In this document: positions 26,125 through 40,411 of the stretch, in pieces
Numbering within the stretch: the first letter of the stretch is position 1
Layout of the letters: each line of letters starts with the position of its first letter
DNA from: Acidovorax sp. Leaf78
GTDB lineage: Bacteria; Pseudomonadota; Gammaproteobacteria; Burkholderiales; Burkholderiaceae_C
Direction: 5' to 3'
DNA length: 64,000 nt
Assembly: GCF_001422735.1 (NCBI RefSeq)
Contig: NZ_LMLZ01000025.1
Location: 144,761 to 208,760, forward strand
Notes under the pieces: generated by a model
Seen by the model: only the letters and a program-made list of their open reading frames with translations
What the model was told of the DNA's origin: nothing
Databases searched by the model: none
Program-made: the position numbers and the translations under genes

Positions 26125-27243
26125 ATGAGCCCATCTAAAACTACCGCTAGGCATACCGTCTCGATCGATTTGGCCGAGCGTAGCTATCCCATCGTCATTG
26201 GCAGCGGCTTGTTGTCTAGTGCACAAACATTCGAAGCCTTGCCGTTGGGCAGCGTCGCGCTGGTTGTCACCAACACAACCGTGGCGCCGCTGTACGCAGC
26301 TCACTTGATGTCCGCGCTGCAAACTCGCTATGCGCGGATAGAGGTGGTGCAACTGGCAGATGGAGAGAGCCATAAAAATTGGCAGACCCTCCAGCAGATT
26401 TTCGATTCGTTACTGGAAAACAATTGCGACCGCAAGACTGTCATGTTCGCGCTAGGCGGCGGAGTCGTAGGCGACATGACCGGCTTTGCCGCAGCAAGCT
26501 ACATGCGCGGCGTGCCCTTCGTGCAGGTGCCGACCACGTTGCTCGCGCAGGTTGATTCGTCCGTCGGCGGCAAGACGGCGATTAATCATCCGCTCGGCAA
26601 GAACATGATCGGCGCGTTCTACCAGCCACAACTGGTAGTGTGCGACCTGGACGTGCTGCGCACGTTGCCAGCACGTGAGTTGAGTGCTGGACTGGCGGAG
26701 GTCATCAAGTACGGGCCCATTTCCGACATGGCATTTTTCGATTGGCTGGAAGGAAATATGGATGCGCTGGTGGCGCGCGATCCTGACGCCCTGGCCCACG
26801 CCGTGCGCCGCAGTTGCGAGATCAAGGCCTGGGTGGTCGGGCAGGACGAGCGCGAATCCGGGTTGCGCGCCATTTTGAATTTTGGTCACACCTTTGGCCA
26901 CGCGATCGAGGCTGGCATGGGCTATGGTGCGTGGCTCCATGGCGAAGGCGTAGGGGCGGGTATGGTGATGGCGGCCGAGCTGTCGCATCGCCTGGGGCTG
27001 GTGGATGCTGCTTTTGTACAGCGCCTCACAGCACTGATTGCGCGGGCGGGGCTCCCCGTGCGGGGGGCGATCCTGGATGCTGACGACAATGCGGGCCGGT
27101 ACCTGAAACTCATGCGCGTCGACAAGAAGGCGGAGGGTGGTGAGATTCGCTTTGTAGTGATCGATGGGCCTGGCCGGGCGGTGGTTCGATCTGCGCCGGA
27201 TGCACTGGTGCGTGCTGTGATCGATGACTGTTGCGCCCTGTGA
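26125..27243 (+). CDS. aroB: 3-dehydroquinate synthase
   Basis: 372-aa shikimate-pathway enzyme converting DAHP to 3-dehydroquinate with NAD and a divalent metal. The NAD loop is GGGVVGDMTGFAAASYMRG, followed by PTTLLAQVDSSVGGKTAIN. Metal ligands fall in LAEVIKYG and NFGHTFGHAIE. The gene returns to GC-rich composition over its first third. Its 3' end runs close to dgt. Its usual partner aroK is absent from this window. Confidence 0.97.
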   Translation: MSPSKTTARHTVSIDLAERSYPIVIGSGLLSSAQTFEALPLGSVALVVTNTTVAPLYAAHLMSALQTRYARIEVVQLADGESHKNWQTLQQIFDSLLENNCDRKTVMFALGGGVVGDMTGFAAASYMRGVPFVQVPTTLLAQVDSSVGGKTAINHPLGKNMIGAFYQPQLVVCDLDVLRTLPARELSAGLAEVIKYGPISDMAFFDWLEGNMDALVARDPDALAHAVRRSCEIKAWVVGQDERESGLRAILNFGHTFGHAIEAGMGYGAWLHGEGVGAGMVMAAELSHRLGLVDAAFVQRLTALIARAGLPVRGAILDADDNAGRYLKLMRVDKKAEGGEIRFVVIDGPGRAVVRSAPDALVRAVIDDCCAL

Positions 27244-27295
27244 TCGAGACGGCGCCGGGCGCCCGCCGATAGACCGCGCAGTGGCATCGCGAACC

Positions 27296-28462
27296 ATGTC
27301 CTTCTTGGCTCCTTACGCTTGCGACCCCGCACTCACGCGTGGACGCCGCCATACCGAACACCCGGCTCCCACCCGCACCGACTACCAGCGCGACCGCGAC
27401 CGCATCGTGCATTCCACCGCATTCCGCCGGCTGGTCTACAAGACGCAGGTCTTCCTCAACCATGAAGGCGATCTATTCCGCACCCGCCTGACGCATTCGC
27501 TGGAGGTCGCGCAACTGGGCCGCTCCATCGCGCGATCGCTGCGCATCAATGAAGACCTGGTGGAGGCGATTTCTCTGGCGCACGACCTGGGCCACACGCC
27601 GTTTGGCCATGCCGGCCAAGACGCGCTGCATGCCTGCATGGCTGAAACTGGTGGCTTCGAGCACAACCTGCAAAGCTTGCGGGTGGTAGACAAACTCGAA
27701 GAGCGATATCCGCAATACGATGGGCTGAATCTCACTTTCGAGACGCGAGAGGGCGTGCTCAAACATTGCTCGCGCGTGCATGCCGAACAGCTGGAAGCTG
27801 AGGAGCCCAACGGGGTCGGAGCGCGTTTTCTGCGCCGCGAGCAGCCGAGCCTGGAGGCGCAGTTGTGCAATCTAGCCGACGAGATTGCCTACAACGCCCA
27901 CGACATTGACGATGGGGTGCGGTCCGGGCTGATATCGATGGCGCAGCTGCAGGAGGTCCCCCTGTTCGAGCAATACCGGGCGGCGGCGCTGGCTGAGCAC
28001 CCGGCACTGGCGCAATCGTCCAGCCAGCGCCGGCTGCTCTACGAGGCCATACGCCGCATGTTGAGCGATCAGGTGTATGACGTGATCGATACCACGCAAG
28101 CTGCCATCGCGCGATGCGCGCCGGAGACGGTGGATGCCGTGCGCCGTGCGCCAGGCCTGGTGATGTTCAGCGATGCCATGCGCGAGCGTTCGCAGGTGCT
28201 CAAGCGGTTTCTCTTCAAGAACCTGTACCGACACCCCCAGGTGATGGAAACCACCGGGCGGGCGCAGCAGGTGGTGCGAGAGCTGTTTGCGGCATACACC
28301 GCAGCGCCCCAAGAGATGAAAGCCGCGTTCGCGGAGCAGGCCTCCATGGACCAAGGGCCGCTGCGGGCGCGGGCAGTTGCCGATTTCATTGCGGGCATGA
28401 CTGACCGTTTTGCAGCGCGTGAGCACGAGCGACTGACAGGGCTGCGGCTTCTGGTTGAATGA
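27296..28462 (+). CDS. dgt: Deoxyguanosinetriphosphate triphosphohydrolase-like protein
   Basis: 388-aa HD-domain phosphohydrolase expected to split dNTPs into nucleoside and triphosphate. HD motifs: TRLTHSLEVAQLGRSIAR, ISLAHDLGHTPFGHAGQ, then ADEIAYNAHDIDDG. The ATG at 27296 (MSFLAPYACDP) matches the family; the in-frame ATG at 27224 would overlap aroB. It follows aroB in many betaproteobacteria. Confidence 0.92.
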   Translation: MSFLAPYACDPALTRGRRHTEHPAPTRTDYQRDRDRIVHSTAFRRLVYKTQVFLNHEGDLFRTRLTHSLEVAQLGRSIARSLRINEDLVEAISLAHDLGHTPFGHAGQDALHACMAETGGFEHNLQSLRVVDKLEERYPQYDGLNLTFETREGVLKHCSRVHAEQLEAEEPNGVGARFLRREQPSLEAQLCNLADEIAYNAHDIDDGVRSGLISMAQLQEVPLFEQYRAAALAEHPALAQSSSQRRLLYEAIRRMLSDQVYDVIDTTQAAIARCAPETVDAVRRAPGLVMFSDAMRERSQVLKRFLFKNLYRHPQVMETTGRAQQVVRELFAAYTAAPQEMKAAFAEQASMDQGPLRARAVADFIAGMTDRFAAREHERLTGLRLLVE

Positions 28463-28664
28463 GCGGCAGCGCCATGGCGGCTGCCCCCGATCCGCCGCTT
28501 GCGCAGGATTCGGGTATGGTCCTTCGGACGGGCCGCAGTCGAGCCAAAGAAGCTGGGACACTTGTTGCTCAGCCGGCTCAATACATAGCGACGATGCTGA
28601 CCCCAGCGGTGTCCAAAGGCCACGCACGTAAAATCGACGCATCCCTCGCGCTGCTTGCTTTTTC

Positions 28665-29315
28665 ATGACGCTTCCTCTTGCTTCCACTGCGGCGCGATCT
28701 TCAGATCCTGCTGCCCCTTCCCCGTTCATCCAAGACACTGTGCGCTGGCTGGAGCGTGCGGTCATCGGCCTCAACTTGTGCCCCTTTGCCAAGGGTGTGC
28801 ACGTCAAAGGCCAGATCCACTATGCCGTGGCGCTGACGCCCCATGTGGACGAGGTCCTTGAGCTGCTGCGCGAAGAGCTGGCGGCATTAGTGGCCACGCC
28901 GGCGCAAGAGCGCGACACGTCGCTGCTCATCCTGGCGCACTGTCTGCAGGATTTTCTCGATTTCAATGACTTTCTGGGCCAGGCGGATGCGCTGCTGGAG
29001 CAGATGGAGCTGGCCGGCACCGTACAAATCGCAAGTTTCCACCCGCAATTCCAGTTTGCCGGCACCGACGTGGACGACGTCACCAACTGCACCAACCGGT
29101 CACCGTACCCCACCTTGCACCTGCTGCGCGAGGAGAGCATCGACCGTGCGGTCGAAGTGTTTCCGGAAGCGGAAAGCATCTTCGAGCGCAACATGGAAGT
29201 GCTGGAAGCACTGGGCACGAAGGGGTGGGAAGAGCTGGGGGTGGGGCCTGGCGATGGTGGCAGTGATGAGGGTAGTGATGTTGTCGCCACAGCAACGCGC
29301 GCGGTCGCGCCATGA
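28665..29315 (+). CDS. DUF1415 domain-containing protein
   Basis: 216-aa cytoplasmic protein of unknown function. The signature LNLCPFAKGVHVKGQIHYAV near residues 34-55 and the later HPQFQFAGTDVDDVTNCTNRSPYPTLHLLREESI block identify DUF1415. The conserved Cys and His suggest metal or redox chemistry, but that is inference. The C terminus is Gly/Asp-rich. It overlaps the following methyltransferase gene by 4 bp (ATGA), so the two are likely functionally linked. Confidence 0.88.
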   Translation: MTLPLASTAARSSDPAAPSPFIQDTVRWLERAVIGLNLCPFAKGVHVKGQIHYAVALTPHVDEVLELLREELAALVATPAQERDTSLLILAHCLQDFLDFNDFLGQADALLEQMELAGTVQIASFHPQFQFAGTDVDDVTNCTNRSPYPTLHLLREESIDRAVEVFPEAESIFERNMEVLEALGTKGWEELGVGPGDGGSDEGSDVVATATRAVAP

Positions 29316-30262
29316 AGAAAGATCAAGCAATGGTTAACAGCGCAGCAGCACCGCAAGTGCAAGGTGGCAAGGCCGGTGGCAAAAAGAACACGAACGGCAG
29401 GGCGGCATCGAATGCTGCAGCGCAAGCTTCGGAGCTCTCCGAACTGCGGCCCGGGCAGTCCGTGGAGCTGCTAAAGGAGCTACACATCCTGACCCGCGAG
29501 GGTCGCTTGAACCAGGACTCGCGCCGCAAGCTGAAGCAGGTGTACCACCTGTTCAACTTCATCGAACCCCTGCTGGGCGAGTTGTCCAGCAGCGACCAAG
29601 GCCCGACGCTGGCCGACCACGGGGCCGGCAAGTCCTACCTGGGGTTCATCCTGTACGACCTGTATTTCAAGCCATTGGGTCGCGGGCACATTTATGGGGT
29701 GGAGACGCGCGCGGAGTTGGTCGAAAAATCCCGTGTGCTGGCGCACAAGTTGGACTTCGAACGCATGTCGTTCCTCAACCTGTCGGTGGCTGAATCCACC
29801 GATGCGAATGAACTGCCACCGCAGATCGATGTGGTGACCGCCCTGCATGCATGCGATACCGCCACCGACGATGCCATTGCCTTCGGTTTGCAGAAAAAAG
29901 CGCGGGCGATGGTGCTAGTGCCGTGCTGCCAGGCCGAGATGGCCGCATGCCTGCGCCAAGGCAAGGCGCTGCAGCTTACGCGCACGCCGCTGGCCGAGCT
30001 GTGGCGCCATCCGCTGCACACCCGTGAAGTGGGGAGCCAGGTCACCAACGTGCTGCGGTGCCTGTACCTGGAGGCCAACGGTTACCAGGTCACGGTGACG
30101 GAACTGGTGGGGTGGGAGCACAGTATGAAGAACGAACTCATCATTGCGCGCTACATCGGGCAGAAGAAACGCAGCGCCCCAGAACGGTTGCGAGCGCTGC
30201 TGGGGGAGTTCGGCCTGCAGTCCCTGGAGGATCTGCGCTATCCAGGCTTGCCAGCCGCGTAG
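29312..30262 (+). CDS. Class I SAM-dependent methyltransferase (Methyltransf_32 type)
   Basis: 316-aa protein. The N-terminal 55 residues are Ala/Gly/Lys-rich and probably flexible. The SAM-binding motif is ADHGAGKSYLGFILYDLYF, then YGVETRAELVEKS (acidic loop). VTALHACDTATDDAIAFGL and MVLVPCCQAEMA carry the conserved CDTATD and PCC motifs of Methyltransf_32, the family that includes GSTCD-like proteins. The substrate is unknown. The initial ATG at 29312 overlaps the DUF1415 stop; a second ATG at 29330 is possible. Confidence 0.82.
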   Translation: MKKDQAMVNSAAAPQVQGGKAGGKKNTNGRAASNAAAQASELSELRPGQSVELLKELHILTREGRLNQDSRRKLKQVYHLFNFIEPLLGELSSSDQGPTLADHGAGKSYLGFILYDLYFKPLGRGHIYGVETRAELVEKSRVLAHKLDFERMSFLNLSVAESTDANELPPQIDVVTALHACDTATDDAIAFGLQKKARAMVLVPCCQAEMAACLRQGKALQLTRTPLAELWRHPLHTREVGSQVTNVLRCLYLEANGYQVTVTELVGWEHSMKNELIIARYIGQKKRSAPERLRALLGEFGLQSLEDLRYPGLPAA

Positions 30263-30318
30263 CTACCTGGCATTGGCCGCCGCAGGGACTGTTGGTCCCC
30301 GCGGTGGCGCGTCACCGA

Positions 30319-30495
30319 TCAAGGCTGTGGTGGGTCCTTGGACCGCGTCTTGCTGACCGCGCTGAAGATGCCGATGCCCAGCAGTATCAGTGCGCCGATG
30401 CCGATGTAGAGCTGGGGTACCCCGGCAGTCACCGCAGCCCAGATCACGCCGGCCAGAAAAATCAGGAAGCCGAGCATGTAGAGTGCAAAAGACAT
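30319..30495 (-). CDS. Small hypothetical membrane protein
   Basis: 58-aa protein (start MSFALYMLGFLIFLAGVIW) with two predicted membrane helices (about 4-22 and 27-45) and a basic tail. GGAG lies before the ATG at 30495. Small two-helix proteins of this kind are common, and no specific function can be given. It faces the methyltransferase gene convergently and is divergent from the RAYT gene. Confidence 0.65.
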   Translation of the reverse strand: MSFALYMLGFLIFLAGVIWAAVTAGVPQLYIGIGALILLGIGIFSAVSKTRSKDPPQP

Positions 30496-30612
30496 GGGTC
30501 TTCTCCGTGTTGTTGGTCTGCCCGGATGGTCGGTGCTCACCGCCCTGGGCCATGTCGTCCCGCGGTACGCTCGCGTGTCGGACAACCCCAACAACCACCC
30601 CGAGATTTTTCC

Positions 30613-31317
30613 ATGGCCCGCCTGCCGCGCCTGACCCTGCCAGGTCAGCTACACCACGTCATCCAGCGCGGCAACAACCGCCAGCCCATCTTCGTCGACC
30701 GCGAAGACTACGAGACCATGCTCGCCCTGCTGGCCGACAACGCGCAGCGCCATGCGGTCGCCGTCCATGCCTATGTGCTCATGGACAACCACTTCCACCT
30801 GGTGGCCACGCCTTCCACCGCGGACGGCCTGCCGCAGATGATGCAGGCGGTGGGGCGCCGCTATGTGCAGTACTTCAACCGCCGGCACGGCCGCACCGGC
30901 ACGCTGTGGGAGGGCCGCTACCGTTCCACGGTGCTGCAGCCCGAGCGGTACCTGCTGCCCTGCATGGTGTACCTCGACCTGAATCCGGTCCGCTCGGGCA
31001 CCGTGGTGCAAGCCGTCGACTACCCGTGGTCCAGCCATGCGCACTGGCTGGGCCTGCGGGTCGACCGTTTGCTGACCCCGCACGCGCTGTACTGGGCACT
31101 GGGCAACACGCCGTTCGCGCGTGAAGCGGCCTATGGCGCTGCAGTGCAGGCGGGAATCAGTTCGCAAGAGCAAGCGGCGTTGACCACCTCGGCCCTCAGC
31201 GGCTGGGCGCTGGGTGACCCAGAATTTGTCGCCGAATTGCAAAAGCAGACGCTGCGCCGTGTAGTGCGCGGAAAGGCCGGGCGGCCGGCATTGGCGCCGA
31301 TTTCAGAAGAAATTTAG
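30613..31317 (+). CDS. REP-associated tyrosine transposase (RAYT, Y1/IS200-like)
   Basis: 234-aa single-strand-acting HUH nuclease. The domesticated Y1 transposase fold is shown by LPGQLHHVIQRGNNRQPIF at the N terminus, the HUH motif in VLMDNHFHLVATP, the YVQYFNRRHGRTGTLWEGRY block with the likely catalytic Tyr, and YLDLNPVRSG. RAYTs move or maintain short palindromic REP sequences rather than a full insertion sequence. No IS ends were seen. A diverged family A repeat lies immediately past the stop codon. The start at 30613 gives the normal MARLPRL N terminus. Confidence 0.9.
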   Translation: MARLPRLTLPGQLHHVIQRGNNRQPIFVDREDYETMLALLADNAQRHAVAVHAYVLMDNHFHLVATPSTADGLPQMMQAVGRRYVQYFNRRHGRTGTLWEGRYRSTVLQPERYLLPCMVYLDLNPVRSGTVVQAVDYPWSSHAHWLGLRVDRLLTPHALYWALGNTPFAREAAYGAAVQAGISSQEQAALTTSALSGWALGDPEFVAELQKQTLRRVVRGKAGRPALAPISEEI

Positions 31318-31353
31318 GCTCCCCCGCTTGATGGGAGCGCGCTATTCGCTATC
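31318..31353. repeat. Diverged palindromic repeat family A next to the RAYT gene
   Basis: Contains CCGCTTGATGGGAGCGCGCT, then ATTCGCTATCA, aligning with the consensus AGCGCTTGATGG plus AAGCGCTAGCAGCTAT. It begins directly after the RAYT stop codon. Confidence 0.55.
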
Positions 31354-31430
31354 ATTTTTGACATGTCCCCAATAAATTCCACATTTATTTAGTAGGACAA
31401 TAAAAGAGAATCTGACCCCAATTAATATGC

Positions 31431-31448
31431 TTGCAACGCATGTTGCAA
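31431..31448. promoter_or_regulatory. Inverted repeat upstream of gltB, candidate operator
   Basis: TTGCAAC at 31431-31437 and GTTGCAA at 31442-31448 form a perfect 7-bp inverted repeat with 4 bp between, 45 bp before the gltB start. It lies in a short AT-rich stretch that likely holds the gltBD promoter. The binding protein is unknown. Confidence 0.5.
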
Positions 31449-31492
31449 TGCACTAATCTCCAACTCCCTGCGAAAAACATGAGGAGTGCGCC

Positions 31493-36226
<4,734 letters not shown>

Positions 36227-36283
36227 GGCGAGCCGCAACCGACACGTACACCGTTCATAGACACAAGATTCAAGGACACCGTC

Positions 36284-37762
<1,479 letters not shown>

Positions 37763-37805
37763 GCGGTCCACCGCTCAAAGCCTGCTTTGCACAGGCCTCC
37801 GTCCC

Positions 37806-37839
37806 ATAAAAAACGGCGCCATCTGGCGCCGTTTTTTAT
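37806..37839 (+). terminator. Bidirectional rho-independent terminator after gltD
   Basis: Perfect 15-bp inverted repeat (ATAAAAAACGGCGCC and its complement) around an ATCT loop, giving a GC-rich stem flanked by A and T runs. Confidence 0.93.
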
Positions 37840-38283
37840 GGTGCGGCCGCAAAAGCGATTGGTGCCAGCTGGAGCCAGTCAGTCACTTGGTGAGCCGGTC
37901 AGCAAGAACCTCGGTTGGCAGAGGCAAAGAAAGGCTGAACGATCCTCGACCGCCTGGGTGTCGTCCCGACCTGGACGCCCTGAATCACAAGCCAGCGCAG
38001 AGTCCCCGTTGCTCCCGTACCACCCGACCTGACCATCCAGCCCGCATTTTCTGCCGCGCAAGCCTTGCCTCCACCCGGTTTGGCCTTTCTTGGCACAATC
38101 GGGGGCTGTGTCGGTAGGGGGTGAGTACCTAGGAGCCAAGGTTCGCCGCCTGCATCCCGGAGACCCCATTTGCAAACATACATGAATGTATGTTTAAGTC
38201 TTCGGCTACCATCGCAGCACTCGCTTCCCCCTGTTTCCTGGTTCCGGCCAGCCTTGGATCGCTGAGATCCGTCCCTTTTTTGC
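37840..38283. other. Long noncoding stretch between gltD and mlaF
   Basis: About 440 bp with no gene that can be supported; short reading frames on both strands have no recognisable content. It contains the inverted repeat at 38174-38195, which is the only clear signal, and presumably the mla promoter. Confidence 0.6.
38174..38195. promoter_or_regulatory. Perfect inverted repeat upstream of mlaF, TetR/AcrR-like operator
   Basis: AAACATACAT at 38174-38183 and its exact complement ATGTATGTTT at 38186-38195 flank a GA centre. The ACATACAT...ATGTATGT core resembles operators of AcrR-type TetR regulators. It lies 89 bp before the mlaF start. No regulator gene is adjacent, so the binding protein is encoded elsewhere. 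Confidence 0.7.
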
Positions 38284-39102
38284 ATGCCCGAGTCCCCCTT
38301 CCTCGCTGAGTTGCGCAACGTCACGTTTTCATACGGTGACCGCACGATCCTGCGCGACGTGACGCTGTCCGTGCCGCGCGGCAAGGTCACGGCCCTGATG
38401 GGCGCCTCCGGCGGCGGCAAGACGACAGTGCTGCGCCTGATCGGTGGGCAGCAGAAGGCACAGAGCGGCCAGGTGCTGTTCGACGGGCAGGACGTGGGCG
38501 GCCTCGACGCGGCCGGCCTGTATGCCGCGCGCCGGCGCATGGGCATGCTGTTCCAGTTCGGGGCCTTGTTCACCGATCTGTCGGTGTTCGAGAACGTGGC
38601 GTTCCCCCTGCGCGAGCACACCGACCTGGCCGAAACACTGATCCGTGACGTGGTGCTGATGAAGCTGCACGCCGTGGGTCTGCGCGGCGCGCGCGACCTC
38701 ATGCCCAGCCAGATATCGGGCGGCATGGCACGGCGCGTGGCGCTGGCGCGTGCCATTGCGCTGGACCCCGAGCTCGTCATGTACGACGAGCCGTTTGCCG
38801 GGCTGGACCCCATCTCGTTGGGCACCGCCGCGCAGCTCATCCGCCAGCTCAACGACGCCATGGGCCTGACCAGCATCATCGTCTCGCACGACCTGGAAGA
38901 AACCTTCCGCCTGGCCGACCACGTGATCATCCTGGGCGCCGGCGTGGTGGCGGCGCAGGGCACGCCCGATGAAGTGCGTGCCAGTACCGACCCGCTGGTG
39001 CACCAGTTCGTGAACGCGCTGCCCACAGGGCCTGTGCCTTTCCACTACGCGGGGCCCTCTGCCGAAGAAGACTTCGGCCCGCTCGGAGGCAAGGTGCTAT
39101 GA
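38284..39102 (+). CDS. mlaF: Phospholipid ABC transporter ATP-binding protein MlaF
   Basis: 272-aa ATPase of the MlaFEDB complex, which moves phospholipids between the inner membrane and MlaC to keep outer-membrane asymmetry. Walker A is GASGGGKTT, the signature is ISGGMARR, and Walker B is LVMYDEPFAGLDP. The C terminus is somewhat extended. It overlaps mlaE by 4 bp (ATGA). Confidence 0.95.
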   Translation: MPESPFLAELRNVTFSYGDRTILRDVTLSVPRGKVTALMGASGGGKTTVLRLIGGQQKAQSGQVLFDGQDVGGLDAAGLYAARRRMGMLFQFGALFTDLSVFENVAFPLREHTDLAETLIRDVVLMKLHAVGLRGARDLMPSQISGGMARRVALARAIALDPELVMYDEPFAGLDPISLGTAAQLIRQLNDAMGLTSIIVSHDLEETFRLADHVIILGAGVVAAQGTPDEVRASTDPLVHQFVNALPTGPVPFHYAGPSAEEDFGPLGGKVL

Positions 39103-39881
39103 GTTGGTACAAGCCGTCCGACGTGGGTTTTGCCGTGCGCCAGAAGCTGGCCGACATCGGCATGGCAGCGCGCCTGTTCGTGCGGCTGCTGCAGCTGGGC
39201 GGCGCCGCCTTCATGCGGCCTGCGCTGGTGCGCGACCAGATCCACTTCCTGGGCAACTATTCGCTGGCCATCATTTCGGTGTCCGGCCTGTTCGTGGGCT
39301 TTGTGCTGGGCCTGCAGGGCTACTACACGCTGCAGCGCTACGGCTCGTCCGAGGCGCTGGGCCTGCTGGTGGCGCTGTCGCTGGTGCGCGAGCTGGGCCC
39401 GGTGGTCACGGCCTTGCTCTTTGCAGGACGGGCGGGCACATCGCTCACGGCCGAGATCGGGCTGATGCGCGCGGGCGAGCAGCTCAGCGCGATGGAAATG
39501 ATGGCGGTCGACCCGGTGCGCCGCATCCTGGCGCCGCGCTTTTGGGCCGGCGTGATCACCATGCCCCTGCTGGCGGCGGTGTTCAGCGCCGTGGGCGTGA
39601 TCGGCGGCTGGATCGTGGGTGTGGTCATGATCGGGGTGGACCATGGCGCGTTCTGGAGCCAGATGCAGGGCGGCGTGGATGTGTGGCGCGACGTGGGCAA
39701 TGGCGTGATCAAGAGCGTGGTGTTCGGCGTCACGGTCACCTTCGTGGCGTTGCTGCAGGGCTTTGCGGCCAAGCCCACGCCCGAGGGTGTGGCGCGCGCC
39801 ACCACCCGCACCGTGGTGATGGCGTCCCTGGCCGTACTGGCGCTGGACTTCATCCTCACTGCCCTGATGTTCAGTATCTGA
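39099..39881 (+). CDS. mlaE: Phospholipid ABC transporter permease MlaE
   Basis: 260-aa permease with about five membrane helices. LVRELGPVVTALLFAGRAGTS is the conserved MlaE signature and EMMAVDPVRRILAPRFWAG the coupling region. An N-terminal amphipathic segment (FVRLLQLGGAAFMRP) precedes the first membrane helix. Confidence 0.95.
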   Translation: MSWYKPSDVGFAVRQKLADIGMAARLFVRLLQLGGAAFMRPALVRDQIHFLGNYSLAIISVSGLFVGFVLGLQGYYTLQRYGSSEALGLLVALSLVRELGPVVTALLFAGRAGTSLTAEIGLMRAGEQLSAMEMMAVDPVRRILAPRFWAGVITMPLLAAVFSAVGVIGGWIVGVVMIGVDHGAFWSQMQGGVDVWRDVGNGVIKSVVFGVTVTFVALLQGFAAKPTPEGVARATTRTVVMASLAVLALDFILTALMFSI

Positions 39882-39916
39882 GGCCGGCGCAGCAGCTGGC
39901 AAAGAGGAATCAAACA

Positions 39917-40411
39917 ATGCAACCATCCAAAAACGACCTCTGGGTAGGGCTCTTCGTCATGCTCGGCACCGTGGCGCTGGTGTTTCTGGCGCTGCAGGCG
40001 GCCAATCTGCTGAGCCTGAACTTTCAGTCCGGCTACCGCATCACCGCGCGCTTTGACAACATCGGCGGCCTCAAGCCCCAGGCCGCGGTGCGCGGCGCCG
40101 GCGTGGTGGTCGGGCGCGTGGAGTCCATCACGTTCGACGACAAGACCTACCAGGCCCGCGTGACGCTGGCGATGGAAAACCGCTACGCTTTCCCCAAGGA
40201 CAGCTCGCTCAAGATCCTCACCAGCGGCCTGCTGGGCGAGCAGTACATCGGCATCCAGGCCGGTGCCGACGAAAAGAATCTCGTGGCCGGCGACATGGTC
40301 ACTTCCACGCAGTCCGCCGTGGTGCTCGAGAACCTGATCGGACAATTCCTCTACAACAAGGCCGAAGACGGCAGCAACAGCAAGCCCGCAGGGGCAGGTG
40401 ACAAGAAATGA
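39917..40411 (+). CDS. mlaD: Phospholipid-binding MCE-domain protein MlaD
   Basis: 164-aa inner-membrane-anchored protein. One N-terminal helix (LWVGLFVMLGTVALVFLAL) precedes an MCE domain (YRITARFDNIGGLKPQAAVRGAGVVVGRV), which forms the hexameric lipid channel on MlaE. AGAGGA lies before the ATG at 39917. The stop overlaps the mlaA start (ATGA). Confidence 0.95.
   Translation: MQPSKNDLWVGLFVMLGTVALVFLALQAANLLSLNFQSGYRITARFDNIGGLKPQAAVRGAGVVVGRVESITFDDKTYQARVTLAMENRYAFPKDSSLKILTSGLLGEQYIGIQAGADEKNLVAGDMVTSTQSAVVLENLIGQFLYNKAEDGSNSKPAGAGDKK

Noticed and set aside
28459..28668. Short frame between dgt and the DUF1415 gene
   Set aside because: It overlaps the dgt stop by ATGA, but the translation has no family features and its end overlaps the DUF1415 start.
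30613..31317. Complete IS200/IS605 insertion sequence
   Set aside because: The protein has RAYT features, and no IS end hairpins, tnpB or target duplication was seen.
37879..38175. Possible small minus-strand gene between gltD and mlaF
   Set aside because: Composition is Cys/Arg/Gly-rich without any motif, no ribosome-binding site was evident, and it spans the promoter region of mlaF.
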